Origin: Acanthochlamys bracteata
Taxonomy: Eukaryota > Streptophyta > Magnoliopsida > Pandanales > Velloziaceae
Length of the DNA stretch: 64,000 bases
Reading direction: 5' to 3'
Assembly: GCA_019914995.1 (NCBI GenBank)
Contig: CM034126.1
Span: 11,227,001-11,291,000 of the forward strand
Shown: positions 1-12,939 of the stretch, in pieces
How the letters are laid out: each line of letters opens with the position of its first letter
Position numbering within the stretch: position 1 is the stretch's first letter
Position numbers and translations under genes: made by a program
Notes under the pieces: generated by a model
Seen by the model: only the letters and a program-made list of their open reading frames with translations
Told to the model about the DNA's origin: nothing
The model's database searches: none

Positions 1-1473
1 AGTTTCTGTTTATGCCAAATATGCAAATGAGGTGTACATATGAGAACCTTCAAAGATGTCGGCATAATTTGAAAATTTTCGAATAAACATCACCACTAAA
101 ATGGCGCATAATTTATGAAATTCTATATTGAATATAATTATCGACGACAATGAAGGCATAGCTCATTTTTCTGTTTTTTGACTTTCAATTATTATATTTT
201 ATAGATGCAGCCGAAAAATGCACAATTTGATTCATTCAATTCAAACTGCGTGAATTCGATTTAGCAATATCAATATACAACTCTCTTTTTAATTTTTCCT
301 TACCATATACTAAATTTTTGACAATAAAAATTCAATCATAATAATTTATAAACAATTTAAGTTATATTATATTTATAAATAATTTAGTAAATAGTAAAAA
401 ATGAGAATTATGATATTATCAAAAGTATTACTATGTAGTATTATTTTAATGACGAATTTAAATTTTATATAAAAATTTTTATTAAAATTTTGTTAGTTAG
501 ATACATTTATCAAAATTTTATCGAAAGTAGAATTAATATCTATAACTATAAATTTTATTTGTCACCATATATTTTTTAAAAATAAAAGTAAAAAATTTTT
601 TTGGAATACATTAGGAACCGATAAAACTACTAACGATATATATTTTGATGGACACTCAACATATCTCTTCATTAAAAACGTCATGGATATTTATGCCAAT
701 TGATTTTATTATTTCACTCAAATTTGAAAATATAAAATTAATAATTAATAATTTTAATTATTAAAACAAATTGATTATAATTTGATATAGTTATTCAATA
801 AATTGAATTATGATTGATAATTTTTATTCGTATAACTGTACGAGTTGTATTAAAGTTGAACAAATTCAACCCTTTCTTTAAACTCAATTCTTTTCGGGTC
901 CAATAAACAAACCATCGGTAATACTAATACATTAGACAATTCGTGAAGGAACAATAAAGTTCGACTAAGAAAACTCATGTTGATTAATATGTCGACTGAT
1001 TAAACTTTAAAAAAGTTAAATATATCTAATGCCTAACAATCTTAAACAACCAAGTGTAAAACAGACTAGCAAATAATTACTATCTTATTTATTTTGATTG
1101 AGCTCTCAACATATTCGTCTAACATGTGGTTTGGCAATGACGTTCGAGTGATTACCTCATCTGAGATTCATGGCGTACAAGTCATGACATTACTGGCTAG
1201 ATGTTAACCAGTTGAAACTAATTAAAGCTCGTCAAAGGTGCTGAATAGACTAGCGGTAGATTTTAGTAGAAAATTCATCATTGACTTGACGCATAAAGTC
1301 ATTGTTAATTATAGAACGGTAAAGAAAAGTAAAAAAAATGTACATTAGATGTCTCACAGTTTTTTCCCTAATAAAAAATGTTTACCTACTAGAAATAAAA
1401 TGGGCTAATTAAAAAATAAAGATGAGGGTGTGAACATCCATGTACATACACTACTTTGAAAACATATTATTAA
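1..1473. other. AT-rich intergenic DNA with a dispersed repeat
   Basis: No credible coding exon is visible. About 280-840 resembles a second stretch at about 37735-38270, so it is listed as a repeat copy. The remainder is AT-rich sequence downstream of the minus-strand dioxygenase gene and probably includes that gene's 3' UTR just below 1474. Confidence 0.5.
280..840 (+). repeat. Dispersed AT-rich repeat, copy 1
   Basis: By eye this aligns with about 37735-38270 in the same orientation. Shared landmarks in the same order are a T-rich start followed by a TTTTGACAA block, an AAAGTATTACTAT block, a GGA(A)CCGAT block, an ACACTCA-CATATCT block and an ATTAATAATTTTAATTATTAAA block. No terminal repeats or coding capacity were recognised, so the transposon class is unknown. 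Confidence 0.55.
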
Positions 1474-2716
1474 TTACGGTGTGAACAAGTTCAAACAGCT
1501 ATCCATCTCCAATCCTAGGTTCCAAAATCTTTCATAGTACTCTCCATAAGTAAACCTTCTGTACTTGGCCGGATTCTGTTTGTCCACCAGCTCTGCGGCT
1601 GGTTCGATTACTGCATCCATTGCCGGGCAGTAAAATGTCGGCACCGAGATTCTTTCCTTGTCCTGGTTCACTACCACTCTATGCAGCACGCTCTCGTACA
1701 ACCCGTTGCTCAGTGCCTGCACTTGATCACCAATGTTTACAATTAATGTGTTAGTTACTGGCTGCACCGCAGCCCAGCGTCCGTCTTTGCACTTCACCTG
1801 AAGCCCCGAGACACCGTCTTGGAGAAGCACGGTGATTGCGTTGGGGTCTTTGTGGCCAGGCAAGCCATAGGTGAGTTCTGGTTGTGGGCATGGTGGGTAG
1901 TAGTTGATCACCATGTGTTGTCCTTGTTTGCCTAGAGCTTTCTCCATGTAGTCTCTTTGAAGTCCTATGCTTTCTGAGATCAACTGCAGCAACAACAGCG
2001 ATAGCATCCTTGTGTGCGTGCAATATTCAACCACAATTTGCCTGTTGACATCCATACAACATGCTGAGATCAAAACTTTTGACTTTAAATAATATAAAGT
2101 AATTTGAAAACTTTTCGAGAGGAAGAGCGCTTAATTGATTAAGGACTTCACCTGAAGTTCGAGGGAGTAGAAGGCCACTCATGGATGAAGTCTTCTAGAG
2201 GGTAGCAGTGAAGCCGGAGGAAATCTCTCCACTTGGCGACTTTCTCCGTCCGAACATTGAAGCTGGTCGATAGCCTGGTGGTTTTTGTAGGATCGTCGGA
2301 GTAGTTCTTCAACCTATCTGACTCGGGTAGATGGAAGAACTCCCTTGCAACATCCAGCATGCCTTCAATAGCTGACTCTGGAATACCGTGATTTTTAACC
2401 TGAGAAAACCGTACACGTAACAATTTTATATTAATCATTCAAACAATAAATTCAATCATGAAGTGCAAGTGTATATATGTTTCCATACTTGGAAGAATCC
2501 GAAGTTCTTGCAAGCGGCACCGATGGTTTGGACGACAGCAGAGTGGCGTAGTCCATTAACGTCTTCGAGGTCAATAATTGGAATGGATACATCTGTGGCG
2601 ACATTGTCTGGATCCAGACGGTCAGAAACCGGGCTGATGTACTGCGACGGAATGTAACTGCAGCGTGCCGCAATTTCTGAAAGGAGTTTTGGTGAGGCAG
2701 TACTAACGGCATCCAT
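1474..2716 (-). CDS. DLO2-like: DMR6-like 2-oxoglutarate/Fe(II) dioxygenase
   Basis: Three exons on the minus strand: 2716-2489, 2399-2152 and 2041-1474, all GT-AG, giving 347 residues. The N-terminal DIOX_N region (about residues 40-150) contains GFFQVKNHGIPE across the first junction. The catalytic double-stranded beta helix has the iron ligands H222, D224 (in GLPGHKDPNA) and H279 (in SVLHR), and the 2-oxoglutarate-binding pair R289-x-S291. The motif NYYPPCPQPELTYGLPGH is typical of the DMR6/DLO branch. Known members 5-hydroxylate or 3-hydroxylate salicylic acid and suppress immunity; activity here is inferred by family only. No organelle signal is seen, so it is probably cytosolic. All catalytic residues are present and no lesions were seen. 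Other 2-ODD subfamilies (flavonoid hydroxylases) are possible but less likely. Confidence 0.93.
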
Positions 2717-2802
2717 TAATCTGAAGTTGCAAACAAGGGATCAGTTGACAAGCAAATGCTATCACACTTTTTGCTTGGTGATAGCTGACTTCTATGCTGT
2801 GC

Positions 2803-2812
2803 TATATTTATA
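2803..2812 (-). promoter_or_regulatory. TATA box of the dioxygenase gene
   Basis: Read on the minus strand this is TATAAATATA, about 87 bases upstream of the start codon at 2716, a normal plant TATA-to-ATG spacing with a short leader. The assignment rests on sequence and spacing only. Confidence 0.55.
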
Positions 2813-4914
2813 GATGCATCGCAAGTTTCTACTAATTAATTCACCAGCTATTGCTTTTTAGGAAAGAATTTATTCAATGGTGTTAGTTGCTGACGTTCAT
2901 TGTGAAAACCCAGTGCTTACGATATGCTGCTGACATATTATAGAGCAGACCGACGTTCTTTTCGTTTAGCAGCGTTTTAATGTTCGTTTAAAAAATATTT
3001 GTTTAAAATAAAAAATAATAATAATAAATAATAATTAACAAATTATTTTTTTAAAACGCTTCGGAAAACAGTATTGTAATATTTTTGGTAGGTGATAGCT
3101 GTTACGTAAGAAGAAGCCAAGCCGCAACCTTTACCAAGTGCGTTGTTGATGAGAGACTTCAATTTAAGTCAATTATTCAAGTAATCATTAAAAATATAGA
3201 GTAAGTTGACCGATGACTTAGCCTGAATTTCTACAAACAAATATTCAAGTTGATAACTACGTCTATTAATCCCTTTGTAGGCAAACCTCTTTAGAACAAT
3301 AAGATAAAAGATCATCTATTAGTTAGGCGGTGACGTAAACAGCATGACTCATGCAAGATGGTGTAAAAAAAACATTTGGGTAGGTTATCGATATTTCTCA
3401 AAAAATGAGCTGTCAAGCGTGTTGCATGATTTCCGAAACACTTTAAACGTCCAGCTAATGCGTTTCTTAAAAATAAATTAAAAAAAACCATAAAATCCGG
3501 ACTGCTCGTCCGAATCGATCAAAAAATCATCGATTCGTAACATAAATAGGTTCAAATTTATAATAAAACTATTTATGCAATCGATCCGATTTTGACCCGC
3601 TTCGATCCGCTCATCCGGGTCGAATCGGATTAAATTAAATTTTAAAATTTTTAAATTTGTAATATATTGATATAAAAATAATTATTAGTAGCATTATATT
3701 GAAATATAATATATAGTTTATATTTTATATTTGAATATAGTAATGCAAAAAAATAAGCTTGTTATATTTTATTTGTAAATATTTATTATTAGTAATTTTT
3801 AAATTTTTATATTACTAATTTTGTTAAATTGAATAAAAATAACAAAATTATTTTAAAACAAAGAATTTTTTTGAAATTTATTATTTAAAATATTTTTTTA
3901 TTTTTCTATATTCTTTTTGTTAGTTTATTTTTTACTTTATACCTTCTAATAAAAAGAAAATTTATTAGTTTTTTAAATAATAAGTGCTCGTACTACCGTC
4001 AATATTTTAGTATTTTTGACATGAGGGTTCAATACATTGATCCGACAGATCAATCCGTGATCCGATGATCCAGACAGTTTTTCGGTTCAATGTCCGATCC
4101 GATTTTTACAACTATGAAACATCTAATTTTTGGAACATATTTGGTATTACTTATTGCAATTTATTATTAATTTTTAAAATTTTTTTATAAAGATTATATT
4201 TTAAAAATATTGAAAAGATAATAAACTATCACAGTGGACTCTTTTGATGCCAATATGAGTTGTTAAAAATGAATTACTAAAAATTATTATAATTACTATT
4301 ATTAAAAATAGATTTATTATTGTTTTTGGAAAAAAATGAACTAAAATGACTGATTTAATTTGTATAATTGAAAGTAAATTAAAATAAATTTTAGTCAAAA
4401 CATAAATAAGATTAAATATGCAACTTAAGTCATACAATTATTAATTTATAATTATTTTTTGAAAAAACTAAAAATACGAATTTAGTTTAAAAAATTTCAT
4501 CCCAAACTTTTTTAGCTAAAAACACTTCGCTTTAAACAATCTCAAAGAACCGTCTAGTGATATACACAAAAGTCTGCAAGTGAATTTTGGACTTTTCATG
4601 TCCAAACACTTATAAACATTACTTTAAAAGTAATATTATTACCCTTTTTTTATTAAAACATTATACAATATTTTCTAAAATTTAAGTTTCCAAATCTCTT
4701 CTCCAGCTATCTCAAGCATTCCCAAGAGCGTATTTATCTCATATTAAATTCATTTTTTCTATAAAGTTAGAGTTCAAAAGTGAATTTAATAGAAATTAAA
4801 TTTTATTTAGTGTGTTTAAAATAAATTTTAATTTTAAAATTATATTTAATTTTAAGTATTTAAAAAATTTTATTTGAAAAAAATGAGTTTATATTACACG
4901 TAGACATGATTTAA
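2813..4914. other. Intergenic DNA with degenerate repeat remnants
   Basis: No gene was recognised. Around 3495-3640 and 4020-4115 there are clusters of ATCCGA/GATCCG-type words flanking a very AT-rich core, which looks like the two ends of an old transposon. Similar GATCCA/GATCTA words recur near 31430-31490. No clean terminal repeat or target duplication could be defined. Confidence 0.4.
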
Positions 4915-5146
4915 GGATGTATTTATTAACACTTCAAATTTATTTTCTTAAATTTATTTTAATATAAATTTAAATTTAAATTAACTTTTTTATCAAAAAT
5001 TTAATTTTTAAAATTTAATTTTAAAACTTATAATTAATATAAAATTAATATATATATTTATTAAATATTTTAAATTTTAATTTAATATTTCAAATTTATT
5101 TTTAAAATTTTCTAAACTTCAGTTAAGCCACTTGTTAAACACGCCC
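4915..5146. mobile_element. Tourist-like MITE, copy A
   Basis: A 232-base AT-rich element with inverted termini: left GGATGTATTTATTAAC, right end reading GGGCGTGTTTAACAAG on the opposite strand. It is flanked by TAA at 4912-4914 and 5147-5149, the 3-base duplication typical of PIF/Harbinger-type MITEs. Copies B (interrupted) and C in this window share the termini, size and internal blocks. It has no coding capacity. Confidence 0.7.
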
Positions 5147-6174
5147 TAAAGTGCTCGGAGGCCTTCACTTTTCCTCAATAAAAGATATGTTATTTGTCAG
5201 GTCACATGGTTATACCAGTCATATCGGAATCAAATATGAACTCAAATTGAAAACGCTGCACACATTTGTTGAACTGGGCAAGTAGCACTTTATCATTAAA
5301 GAAGTATTAATACTAATTAATAAACTGGAACAATGCATTAGTTATTACATTAATCAAATTATGGGGTGTGTCGTATATATAAATATGCCAATCATAATTA
5401 GTTGGTCTATATGTTCAATTTACTATAAAAATGAATGTTTGATAGATATTTTCAATGGTTTCAAGTTCTAATTTTTAAAGCAACAATATACGCATTCAAA
5501 ATTTCTCTCCCATATATAGCTATGTTTCATCATGTGTTCCACTCTCGTGGATTTAATCACAAATTTGCTGAATTATAACATAAATAAATCATATATATCA
5601 GACATACAATTTTAAGCCTCCATCGCGAGTGTTAGAGTTTACATGATCATTATTCTTGATTCAGATAAATGATTTCAATCTTAAGTAAATTAATAACATA
5701 AACAGCACGAGGTTTTAGCCGGTTTTAGTTTTTCCTGCCGTAATCAGGCTTCCTCTTCTCTTGCAGATAAAAGGCTGCATATGGGCTTTTAAGGTATCAA
5801 TCACAACCAGCCTTTTTGCTACAGCCCAACCTAGCCCATTTTCCTTAAATTCTAACATCTTTCTGATGCCTGAAAGAAATGAATTGAAGAAGAAGAAGAA
5901 GAAGAAGAGATAACAAGAGTGAGGCTGCAGTGGAGAAGGCAGAGAGCCCCACTTACATCGCTGGCCATACAACCTCAATCCAAAATCCAAAACAAACCCA
6001 CCAACATGTGGTTATCTATAAACCTAGAACTCACCCAAAATCCCAAAACTATCTTTTTCCACTGATCAAAGTTTTTTTTCTAAAATTTCTCAACAGATAA
6101 AAGAGAAAAGAGAATTTAGATAGATTAAACTGTCTGCAAACAAACTTACTTAGTAGTAGCATTCACTAGCAGCA
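5147..6174. promoter_or_regulatory. Intergenic and promoter/leader of CURT1B
   Basis: About 1 kb upstream of the CURT1B start. TATAAA lies at 6017-6022, about 150 bases before the ATG, and is the best TATA candidate. A (GAA)n microsatellite occupies about 5886-5909. AGCCCA words at about 5823 and 5833 resemble site II elements but sit far upstream. No coding exon is supported. Confidence 0.45.
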
Positions 6175-8124
6175 ATGGCTTCCTTGACTACTGGCACTGC
6201 AGCTGTTCCATCTTCAGTCGATACTAAGGCCGTTGTTGCTCGACAGCAAGCTCCTGCTGCGCCGCACAGTGTCGGTCTTCCGACGCTGCCTCCTCCGCCT
6301 CATGTCATGACGCCGAATCGCGGGTGGAAGACTACTGCTTCCTGTAATATGTGCTCTAATCGCTGCTTTGAATTTCCTTAATTTAATAGTGTAGTAGATT
6401 AAGGATTGTTTTAAAATGGTTATCTATGACCATGAGGGTTCGAGCAAAACAAAGAAAATTCGCTTTGTTTCAATGCCGAGGCACCAAACATGAAGACAAT
6501 TTCTTCAAAATGAAAAAACCACATAACATATGAGTACATTGAGGTTAACTCTTTACCTTTTTCTTGATACATTTAACTGATTTCAGTGAAACTCCAAGGA
6601 GCATCTATCCTAGAGCTCATTAATACTAATATCTATTCTCAAATTACTCGTTGTCGATTTGTCACCATTGAAAAACTTATGTAAAGCTTTTCCTTAAGGA
6701 GTCTAGACTCTACATACATAAAACACTTTGCCTGCATGAATCATCACAGGTAGAGTTTGTATCTGCACAATATCATAAACAGCAGATGAGTCATTGCTAA
6801 TTTTGCCTAATCTTTATGAAAAATAGGCCGTCAACTTGCAAGGAATGTTATGGCAACGGCAACCGGAGATGCTCCTGCTGAAATTTCAACAGAGCTTCCG
6901 GAGTTTGTAACAAAGTTGCAAGATGCGGTATGAGTCCTTTCCAATTCTTCAATTAACTTTTTTGGCAAGTCAATGTATTAACTATGGACCTTTTGATAGA
7001 CAGTGGGAAAAAGTTGAAGACAAATATGCTGTTGCTTCCCTCGGAGTTGCTGGAGTGGTTGCAGTATGGGCTTCAGCAGGAATGATCTCAGTATGGCATA
7101 GATTGCATACATATTATTTTCATCTGGCTTTCAGCTAAGTTTTGACTTAGTGATTTTGCAAATGCTGCAAGGCTCTGATACATTTTTCTGCTACTTTTTT
7201 TCCTTTATTTTTTTTTATTTTGTGTGAGGAAAAGATATAGTATGATTTGAAATGATGTTTTCATGTTTAGGCAGTTGATAGGCTTCCTCTACTTCCTGGT
7301 GTTTTTGAACTTGTTGGAATCGGCTATACTGGGGTAAGTTCAAAATGATTAATTATTATTCCTAGACTAAAAGTCAGTTAAAACATCTGCTTTTAACAAT
7401 TTTTGCACTTTTTTTCTGTGCAGTGGTTTGCCTACCGTAACTTAGTTTTCAAGCCTGACAGGTATTTAAATCCATTGCAACTATGAGTGTTTCTGAAACT
7501 GAAGACGATTTATAGTATATATTAACAACAGAGATTCGGTTGAGTTAATCAACTGCAAAACTGTCTTGGTTGGTAGCAGAGCTATACGCTAATAAGCAGC
7601 ATGCAAGCTATAACATAAAGCGTAAATTTCTTTTGTAGAAGAAAACTGAGATAATAACCAAACAATAAAGGCTCACCATCTAAATTATCTCGAAGTCCTA
7701 GGTGAGACATGCATTTGCTGATTATTGCCACGGCTAAAGTTAAAGGCTAGCTAGTGTAAAGCTGTAACTTTGTTATTTCAAGTAACTTGGAGTACTACGA
7801 CTTCATGCGATTTTGGACCTTAATCATGTAAATGTTCTTATGTTTGCAACCAACAGACACTACTAAAATGCTATTTGCTTTGACAACTAGAGCATCATGT
7901 CTGTAATTTCCATGTTAGATGAAGTATAATGGTGAACCTGAAGCTGGTTGGAACAAGCCTTATTTTTGCCTTTCTTATTTTTTTCTCTTCTGGATAGTAG
8001 TTTTTTGCCTATTACAACCCGAATATTGGCTACTATGAAAACACAAACTACATTATGGGATTTCAGGCAAGCTTTGCTAGACAAAATCAAGAAGACCTAC
8101 AGTGAGATAATTGGGAGCAGCTAG
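6175..8124 (+). CDS. CURT1B: CURVATURE THYLAKOID 1B (TMP14/PSI-P) chloroplast protein
   Basis: Six exons: 6175-6343, 6827-6927, 7004-7090, 7271-7333, 7424-7461 and 8067-8124, giving 171 residues with every phase consistent. Residues 1 to about 60 are Ser/Ala/Pro-rich with few acidic residues, as expected of a chloroplast transit peptide. The mature part begins near the TELPEF segment and contains WEKVEDKYAVASLG, then two membrane helices (about 98-118 and 127-147) around SAVDRLPLLPGVFELVG, and ends in a short amphipathic helix ending SEIIGSS. CURT1 proteins oligomerise at grana margins and bend thylakoid membranes; CURT1B is the phosphorylated form once called TMP14. Length matches the Arabidopsis protein (about 174). 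The ATG is the first one in frame. CURT1A is the main alternative, but the DRLPLLPGVFELVGIGYTGW segment suits 1B. Confidence 0.93.
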
Positions 8125-10652
8125 TTGCTGAAACATAAGTATTGCATTCAGACTGTAATGTCTTTATCAGGTTGAGGTGTGCGCAAGGAAGGAGCTGCTT
8201 TTCGAGGGAACCAAAAAATTATAACTATCATAGCTTCTTTGAAGATTCTGCATACGCTTCTAACCTTTTCACTTTATAAATAAATAAACAAGCACCTGTA
8301 CCAAAGTATGCCTTTGAGATAATAACATTAGCCTTCTTTTCAGTCACCGTTAATTTGGGTATAATTGAGGTTCTTGTATATGCCCTTTTATGAATTGATC
8401 TTGTTCATATACCTTTTACATCACTGTATGGAATCTCATTCCCCTGGACCAGTCTAGCGGAGAGTAATTCTGTAGATTTTATGACAAAATTATCAGTGGA
8501 ATATGCCTAAAGAAAGTTTTGACAACATCCGTGACAATTATGGTTAACATCCCAATTGCAGTGGAAAACTCCGTCACTCTGAATTCTGAAACTTCCCGTA
8601 AATGCTTCTAAGTTTTGAAGGTAGAGTTTGTTGTTTCTTTTTCTTTCGATGTGGTGCTTTTGGTGCAGCTTTTATGTACAAAAAATAGAATGAAAATGTA
8701 GATGTATTTTGTCAATTTGACATTGTAATTATGGTCGTTTATGGGCTTCATTGCTATGCCTTGAGTTGATGTAAATGTTTTAACTAGTGAAGAAAAAAGG
8801 AGAACTATTTAGTGTCGTTTTTCTGAACGGGCTAAATTACGTCAGAGTTTTCTTTGGTTTCTTTAAAAAATAACAAAATGATCCAAATAGTTTTACTTAA
8901 AATATTAAATCTTCATTAGAGTTTGCCTTATAGGTGTAAGAGAATTTCCACTTTCTTTTTACTATCAAATAGGGGCAGGTCGCAGTGATGATCGATATGA
9001 AATTATTTTCTCGCCCCAAATACTTGCATTAAGAGAACTTGGAATAAAAGAAGAAAAATAAATATATTTTTTCACCATTATCATTTGGTAGAAAACAAAA
9101 CGGGGAGTACTTCTACACCATAGAAAACAAACTAGCAAGATGATCATTTGATAATAAAGAAAATTCTGAAAAATTTCTGGCATTATAAGTAGAATTTTGG
9201 AAACTAGTAACAAAGTAAACGTTTGGAAACTTTTTGACACTTCAACAAAACTACAATGACCTCTGACGTAATTTAGCTGGATCAATGAATATTCTTTATT
9301 AATGCATCAAATTTTGAATCAATGCTATTCTAGAATATTATTATCCTACTAGCAATTGCGTCAATTTTTTCTGGTCCTTGATCATTCTATTTCATATTAT
9401 TCCACCTAGCAAGTTGTCCCAGAATATGGTAGAACTCGAATACGCGCGTTTATTAGTTGCATCAGAGATGAAATTGTTAGACATTATGTGCTAACAAGTT
9501 GGTGATTTAATAGTCCACTGTGCTTATCTTCCCTACAAACCATCTCACATTTTCAATCATTATCAGAGCATAAAATTATTATTCCTTGTTCTATCAAAAT
9601 AGTGGTTGTGTTTTCTCTATGCATGATATAATCTGCACCGAGGATGGGTTGCAGAATAGTCTTGGTTCCTCTCGGGGTATCCGCTTTCCCCATCTGTCTG
9701 AGGATATTAACACAATAATGACAGTATCACTCTTTACCTAGCTAGAATAATGGTTATCTCGTGAAGTGTAGTTTCAACAATTAATTTGAAGCTGAGTCAT
9801 TTAATTTGTGATAAAAAACGATCTGGTATCACTAGCATGAGGTGCCCCTTAAGTATAAATGAACTTAGTGTAGCAGTTGTTTCATGGCAACAAGGAATAT
9901 TTTCTCATAACGAAATTTACACGTCGTGAAGTTTATTAAATTGCATGGAATGCTTGCGATGTAATAGTTTTGGGTATTAGGTTCTGTTGACTAAATTTTT
10001 TAACTTCTTTTTATTTTATATAATATTTTATAATGTCTTTAAATATTTAGAAATTACAAAAAAAAAATTTATGCAGTAATTTTATTATTAATTTTTATTT
10101 TTTAAATAAAAAAATAGTGTTTATATTTTAAAAAGTTTTAAAGTATCTTTCGTTTCAAAATATATATAGGGGCAAGCTTGTCTCATTGCATATCTTCCCT
10201 CTGTATAACTTATGATCTGTGACAGAACGGTACGTCAGGATGGAACTGTGGGGATAGATATATAGTGGCATCTGATGCACACAATTATAGTCCAAATTGA
10301 GGGAATGATTCTTTCTTCGATTGCCTAAGTTTGAAAGAGATTGTATATTTGGATACTGTAAGAGGTGGAGATAACATTTTCTACCAAGTCTATGCATGGT
10401 AGGAAATTTTATTTTCTGAAAGATAATATGCCACTAGCTTTAACGGGATTTATATCGAAGATACAATCGTAACGCATTCGTCATGTAATATGTAAATGAA
10501 CTATCCAAAAGCAAGTCTTTTATGACATATAATGTGTAAGGCGCGGAAACATTCCATGCCCATATGACATGTTTTAGTTGTGATGACTACATACATTTTT
10601 CTACAAGAATGATACATATGCTGATTGATATTCTGTTTTTGGTAACTGTTTC
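8125..10652. other. CURT1B 3' region and intergenic DNA
   Basis: The first several hundred bases are probably CURT1B 3' UTR. The rest has no open frame that resembles a protein and no recognised mobile element ends. The HIPP gene lies at the right side in convergent orientation, so the stretch holds two 3' ends and no expected promoter. Confidence 0.5.
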
Positions 10653-11309
10653 CTACATGATTATACATGCATGAACGTTTTCATCATTGAAGAGTGCAAA
10701 AGTGTCATCGTCAATTATGACTGAATAAGCAGGGTTTGGGAAGTGTCCATGCACTGCAGAATTGTGCCCATGTCGATAATAATTGTGCGTAGAAGCAAAT
10801 GTGTCATCTTCAAGATACTGCAGTGCATAAGGGTAATACTCTCCGTCGTAAGGTGATGGCCAGAACTCTGCTTTCCTCCCCGTTCTCCTCACTGCCTTCA
10901 AAACCTTCCTCTGATCGACGTACCCTGTTACACTAACCTTCTGCTTGTCCATGTCTATATTCACTTCATCAACTCCTGTTTTGCATCAAAACACAAGGTA
11001 TTTTTGCTTAAACTTTTTCATTGAATAATCCTTTATAAGAAGTTAAGAACACGAGCATTGAATTAGATCAGTTTACCATCTAGTCTCAGAATTGCTTTTC
11101 GTACCCTCTTCTCACAGCCCTCACAATCCATATGAACACAGAGCTCTACAGTCTGCAAAAAAAAAAAAAATTCGTGCAACAAAGAAGTTTAGCTTATTAA
11201 TAACTTGGATAAGGAATTTGTGTTAAACTAGAAATGGAGTTTAATTTCAAGTGAGTATACTTACAGATAAGGCGTTGAATATAGGCTCTTTCGTAGGGAA
11301 CCCAAACAT
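10653..11309 (-). CDS. Heavy-metal-associated isoprenylated plant protein (HIPP)
   Basis: Three minus-strand exons, 11309-11265, 11152-11077 and 10975-10653, encode 147 residues. The HMA fold (about residues 16-80) has the metal-binding MDCEGC motif with C25 and C28, followed by RVRKAILRLDGVDEVNIDM and KVSVTGYVD. The middle is Tyr/His-rich (possible extra metal ligands), and the protein ends in the CaaX box CIIM, a farnesylation signal. Sequence after the HMA domain (LKAVRRTGRKAEFWP, and DENVHACIIM at the end) resembles the small HIPP43-45 group of Arabidopsis. HIPPs bind Cd, Cu or Zn and attach to membranes or enter nuclei; the target here is unknown. The start is the ATG that opens the short first exon MFGFPTKEP. 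The upstream region is almost entirely transposon (see the MITE and gypsy entries). Confidence 0.9.
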
Positions 11310-11357
11310 GGTTGTTTCTGAAACGCTTTGGCATAGAAAAACGAGGCAAGCAACTCT

Positions 11358-11365
11358 TATAAATA
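11358..11365 (-). promoter_or_regulatory. Candidate TATA element of the HIPP gene
   Basis: Reads TATTTATA on the minus strand, about 49 bases before the HIPP start codon. The 3-base target duplication of MITE B begins only 14 bases further upstream, so this element is all that is left between the leader and transposon DNA. Confidence 0.4.
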
Positions 11366-11506
11366 GATACTCGAAGATTAAGGACGTGTTTACCAACCTC
11401 TCAAACTCTTTTTTTTAAACTCACTTTTAATATAAAATACATACAAAAATTAAAATAAAATTTTTTTATTAATAAAAGTTTTTTAAAAATTTATTTTTAA
11501 AACTTA

Positions 11507-11953
11507 TGATATGCGATGAACTACAACAAGCAAAAGGACGACAGACAAAAGTAAATACTAAAATAAATGACTGAAATCAACTTGCAATTGAAGATAAAGC
11601 TGGAAAATAAAATTGATTCTCCTCCTTCCTTTGGTTCAGCTAGCATCTTCTTATAAGCATTACAATTATAAGAGTCCCTATTAGACTCTGATATCTTCTA
11701 AAAGAATCTTATTTTACTGCAATTCTAATCTAGACTCCTTATTTGAATAAATTACTACTACTACTACTTCATCAATCAATATTATTTTTTTGCAGAGATT
11801 GTCATTGCTGAAACTACTATTGAGTCCTTCCTAGATGCAACACTATCACCTTAGCACCGCAAATATATACAAGTGCTACAAGATCCGATAATGTTCTTGA
11901 GTCTGTCTATGTGGGCGGCTTTGGGCTTTTTTTGCCACTACTTCATCCTATCA
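11507..11953 (-). repeat. 3' LTR of the gypsy element
   Basis: A 447-base direct repeat of 16659-17104, bounded by TG and CA. The purine-rich tract expected at the 3' LTR edge (GAGGGAGGAAA on the minus strand, about 11954-11964) lies immediately inside it. Confidence 0.9.
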
Positions 11954-12072
11954 TTTCCTCCCTCATGGAAACAAGACTCGTCCTCGAGTCTAGGATCAGG
12001 TTCTTGCAGAAGGATTCTCGATAAACTCACCGTGTCGCGCCAGAAGCTCGTAATTGAGTCGAGATGTCGGTG

Positions 12073-12921
12073 AGTACAACGACCATCCTTCAATGCGATA
12101 CATGAAAAACCGGATGAATACGTGCTTCAGGAGGTAACTCCAGCCTATAAGCAACTTTCCCAACCCGATCGATGACTTGAAAAGGCCCATAATATCTATG
12201 CCTTAGCTTCTAAAAAACGCGATCCGATATGCACGATCAAGGCGATAAGGCTGAAGTTTAAGAAAAACCCAATCACCCACCGTGTAGCTTTTCTCACGTC
12301 GATGCCCATCTGCCTGTTACTTCATGCGATTTTGAGCCATAGACAGGTGATGTTTGAGATCTCTGAGGATAGTATCTCGTGTCCGTAGCTGAACACATAG
12401 TTCATCAGAAAGATTGAGCCCTGCTGTAAGAACGAAATCAAGGGGCGCGGAGGATGCCCATATACCGCTTCAAAAGGGGTGGTCTTTGTGGAAGTGTGGA
12501 CACTCGTGTTATAAGAGTATTCGGCCCAGTGAAGCCATTGAAGCCATTTTCGAGGATGCTCTCCAGCGAAACATCGCAAGTAAGTCTCTAGGCATCTATT
12601 GACTACCTTCGACAGACCATCCGTTTGGGGGTGGTAAGCCGTACTCATATGTAGTGATGTCCCTTGGAGTCGATGGAGTTCCTGCCAGAATGAGCTAAGG
12701 AAAATGGAGTCACGGTCCGATACAATGGACGTCGGGAACCCATGTAGGTGTACCACTTCCTTGGCAAATGCTGTGGCTACGGTTACTGCAGAGAAGGGGT
12801 GTTGCAATGCAATAAAGTGTGCATATTTTGAGAGTCTATCAACTACTACCATGACAGCATCTTTTCCGTCTGAACGCGGCAGCCCTTCTATAAAATCTAT
12901 AGAAATATCTGCCCAAACCAC
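12073..12921 (-). pseudogene. Gypsy integrase remnant
   Basis: The core integrase is readable from about 12921 to 12430: [17 protein letters not shown], then [10 protein letters not shown], the catalytic Asp region [10 protein letters not shown], and [10 protein letters not shown] leading to the Glu region, followed by a [11 protein letters not shown] block. A frame break follows. The C-terminal barrel piece ([15 protein letters not shown]) is found at about 12140-12090 and runs into an in-frame TGA. Only about 120 bases remain before the polypurine tract and no chromodomain could be recognised. Confidence 0.8.
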
Positions 12922-12939
12922 ATTAGGGATCGGTAATGG

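Noticed and set aside
5715-5990. Minus-strand frame with a plausible GTAAGT donor and pyrimidine-rich acceptor, potentially a small two-exon gene upstream of CURT1B.
   Set aside because: No ATG in the frame (it opens after a stop with TTG), a long Phe run comes from the (GAA)n microsatellite, and no family was recognised.
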